Translations under genes and position numbers: made by a program | Notes under the pieces: model-generated | The model's database searches: none | Told to the model about the DNA's origin: nothing | The model's input: only the letters and a program-made list of their open reading frames with translations | Assembly (NCBI GenBank): GCA_021775095.1 | Contig: JAJFII010000017.1 | Coordinates: 41,319-105,318, forward strand | Direction: 5' to 3' | Origin: Rhodospirillales bacterium | Lineage (GTDB): Bacteria; Pseudomonadota; Alphaproteobacteria; Rhodospirillales; Casp-alpha2 | Length of the DNA: 64,000 bases | Part shown: positions 62,623-64,000 of the stretch, one piece after another | Layout of the letters: every line of letters starts with the position of its first letter | Position numbering within the stretch: position 1 is the first letter of the stretch

Positions 62623-63225
62623 ATGAATGAATTTTTTCCAGTGGTCATTCATCACAATCCCGAATGTGGCACATCACGCAATGTTGTCGAATTCGTAAAG
62701 GCTGCTGCCTACGAACCGAAGATCATCAAGTATCTTGAGGCCGGTTGGTCTCGTCGCCAATTGCTGTCGCTATTTGCGGCAGCTGGTTTAACGCCGCGAG
62801 CGGCTCTTCGAGAAACCAAATCTCCTGCTTCGGAACTTGGACTTCTAGACATTAACGTTTCAGATGATGCACTATTGGATGCAATGTTGGAGCATCCAGT
62901 TTTGGTTAATCGGCCGCTCGTAGCGACACCCAAGGGCGTTAAGTTGTGTCGTCCATCCGAGTTAGTTCTTGATCTTTTGGACCGACTGCCTCCCGGGCCG
63001 ATAAAAAAGGAAGATGGCGAGTTGATCATCGATGCAGATGGCCGACGGGTCGGAGAGCCAAACAATTCTGATCCTGGTGCATTTCAGACTGAGGTTGTGA
63101 CGGCAATAACAAAAGGATTATCGTGGCCCGGCAATGATGACCGTTACGCCCACAAGGCAGATGATGACGCCCGAGACGTCCCATCGATCAGGGCGAATTC
63201 CTTCGACAACCCAAAGCCAAGTTAA
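62623..63225 (+). CDS. arsC: Arsenate reductase, glutaredoxin-dependent (ArsC family), with extended C-terminus
   Basis: 200-codon frame. Residues 1-145 are ArsC: the catalytic cysteine in [17 protein letters not shown] (~10-26), the arginines in [17 protein letters not shown] (~97-113) and the closing [22 protein letters not shown]. Usual ArsC length is 115-145 aa, so the last ~55 residues are extra and lie partly antisense to ynfA. Loss of the native stop is the simple reading. A GGAGCAAAAAGC ribosome site precedes the ATG. It reduces arsenate to arsenite for export; no arsenite pump is seen nearby. Confidence 0.88.
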   Translation: MNEFFPVVIHHNPECGTSRNVVEFVKAAAYEPKIIKYLEAGWSRRQLLSLFAAAGLTPRAALRETKSPASELGLLDINVSDDALLDAMLEHPVLVNRPLVATPKGVKLCRPSELVLDLLDRLPPGPIKKEDGELIIDADGRRVGEPNNSDPGAFQTEVVTAITKGLSWPGNDDRYAHKADDDARDVPSIRANSFDNPKPS

Positions 63226-63438
63226 CGATGCGGCGATGTAAACACCGCCATAGGCGGCATAAGCCCGCCCCGCAGCAATACTATCAACGAATGTCAATAA
63301 AAAGGCGAAGAGGGCAAGCGATGCCATGCCAGGGGCAAGCCACCAGATCGATTTGTCCAACTTTAGCCATGCCCAAAACGCAAAGCATCCAGCAATTTCC
63401 GCAATTGCGGCCCCGATGTAGGCTGTGATCGTTTGCAT
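63118..63438 (-). CDS. ynfA: YnfA/UPF0060 family inner membrane protein
   Basis: 106 aa from the ATG at 63438 ([22 protein letters not shown]); the frame opens at 63534 but the extra part is not membrane-like. Four short hydrophobic helices, with the SMR-like family blocks [24 protein letters not shown] and [15 protein letters not shown]0060 proteins resemble small multidrug transporters; some are reported to export cationic compounds. Its 3' end overlaps the arsC tail by ~108 bp in convergent orientation. It commonly accompanies metal-resistance genes. Confidence 0.88.
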   Translation of the reverse strand: MQTITAYIGAAIAEIAGCFAFWAWLKLDKSIWWLAPGMASLALFAFLLTFVDSIAAGRAYAAYGGVYIAASLTWLWVVEGIRPDRWDVSGVIICLVGVTVIIAGPR

Positions 63439-63508
63439 GGGGGCCAAGCCTTCGAGAGCTGGTGCCGGATTAGAGCACTTCCGGGATAACAGGTGATGTT
63501 TGACGGTT

Positions 63509-63643
63509 TTAAGTATTTTTAAATAGGAAATCAACTACGCGGCAATAAGAGGTGTCCCGACCCTCCCAGTGCGCCACCGCTTGATCGTCAAATTCGGCAC
63601 AGGTGTATCCTCCACCAACAGTACAGATATAGCGAAGGTCCAC
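63509..63643 (-). CDS. Possible small protein, 44 aa
   Basis: A frame from GTG 63643 to TAA 63509-63511 gives a protein-like sequence with three cysteines ([14 protein letters not shown] and [10 protein letters not shown]). AGGAG lies 13 bp upstream of the GTG, which is rather far. Upstream the frame stays open a few codons without a start. No family recognised; it may be the end of a lost gene. The rest of 63650-63830 shows nothing recognisable. Confidence 0.2.
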   Translation of the reverse strand: MDLRYICTVGGGYTCAEFDDQAVAHWEGRDTSYCRVVDFLFKNT

Positions 63644-63833
63644 TGGTATTACCCACTCCTGGCTAAACTTGCTCGATATTCACTCTCTCACGTTTCGTCT
63701 GTATCTCAAGGTGACAGCGTCTATTCTTAAGCCAAATTCGACAGTTTCCGAAATGTCGACGGCTGTTGTACGGATGTATTCTCCCTGTAGAGTTGAATAA
63801 AGGAGCGGTTGAGGGCCGGGAACAAAGACGACG

Positions 63834-63861
63834 CGCTAGGGTCAGGACCCATTAATTTCAT
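63834..63861. repeat. 28-bp dispersed repeat, copy 2
   Basis: Exact match to 31094-31121 over 28 bp, containing GGGTC-AG-GACCC and then ATTAATTTCAT. It lies 24 bp before the 3' end of the ORF that leaves the window, just as copy 1 adjoins a possible coding remnant. Confidence 0.8.
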
Positions 63862-63884
63862 CCATTCTGCGGAGGTGATTTATC

Positions 63885-63998
63885 TTATCGGTTAGGCGGA
63901 AAGACGCAGGAAACCCCACGGTTTTCAAGTTTTTTCAACGAAGCCAGAGAGATAAAGCGCCCCGCCCCAAGGGGTTTGTCCGTAAGCTCACGCCTTGT
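63885..63998 (-). CDS. 3' end of an ORF that leaves the window
   Basis: Minus-strand frame, open from the window edge to a TAA at 63885-63887. It gives 37 residues including LTDKPLGAGRFISLASLKKL and ending SCVFPPNR. The sequence is protein-like, but no family can be named from so little. Confidence 0.3.
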   Translation of the reverse strand, partial: TRRELTDKPLGAGRFISLASLKKLENRGVSCVFPPNR

Positions 63999-64000
63999 GC

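Overview
The window reads as chromosomal DNA of a GC-rich alphaproteobacterium, most likely a free-living Rhodospirillales-type organism. The strongest marker is the block chvI-chvG-hprK-rapZ-EIIA(Man-type)-ptsH-ptsI (15.3-21.5 kb), a gene order characteristic of alphaproteobacteria. A clade I nos cluster with a Tat-type NosZ, a short HPr kinase and ChvG/ChvI signalling agree with this. No rRNA or tRNA gene was recognised.

Layout. 0-2 kb: 3' end of an OmpA-like protein with a strong terminator, xanthine phosphoribosyltransferase, and a metallo-beta-lactamase-fold hydrolase. 2.1-4.7 kb: phage-shock module, pspA-pspB-pspC divergent from pspF with a near-perfect sigma-54 promoter between them. 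4.8-9.1 kb: panC, a tiny one-helix membrane protein, a lipoprotein gamma-glutamyltransferase and rlmI. 9.1-12.8 kb: a tight operon of a TVP38 membrane protein, a mercuric-reductase-like flavoprotein without the mercury-binding parts, and an orphan sensor kinase. 13.0-15.2 kb: MFS transporter divergent from an AraC regulator. 15.3-21.5 kb: the regulatory PTS/ChvGI block.

21.6-34 kb is an accessory region: decayed insertion-sequence pieces (IS110-type transposase fragment, IS21-like end), a GntR-controlled tripartite tricarboxylate transporter whose last gene is fused by stop/start overlap to a redoxin gene, a tautomerase/alpha-beta hydrolase pair divergent from an HxlR regulator with repeated palindromes in the shared promoter, and a periplasmic binding protein plus sensor kinase pair.

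34.1-42.8 kb: complete nosRZDFYLX operon for nitrous oxide reduction, with a CRP/FNR-type palindrome upstream. 43.2-45.1 kb: class III nucleotide cyclase with TPR repeats. 45.4-46.0 kb: LysR gene without its DNA-binding domain. 46.1-50.7 kb: LacI regulator divergent from three dehydrogenases (HisD-like, SDR, zinc MDR) whose combination matches hpsN-hpsO-hpsP of dihydroxypropanesulfonate (DHPS) degradation. 50.8-52.8 kb: promoter and cobalamin riboswitch in front of cbtB-cbtA, followed closely by a HugZ-like gene. 52.8-61.9 kb: housekeeping and transport genes (K+ channel, MscS, DUF423, uppP, GhrA-like reductase, ArsR regulator, LysE exporter, MFS). 61.9-64 kb: a decayed resistance patch with a merA 3' fragment, arsC and ynfA, and at the end a partial ORF leaving the window.

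Several short dispersed repeats (a 28-bp sequence in two exact copies plus a core copy, and a second diverged family) tie the accessory patches together and suggest repeated mobile-element traffic. The nos operon, cobalamin-regulated cobalt uptake, sulfonate-type dehydrogenases and the TTT transporter suggest a facultatively denitrifying heterotroph using small organic acids and organosulfonates. This is inference from gene content.
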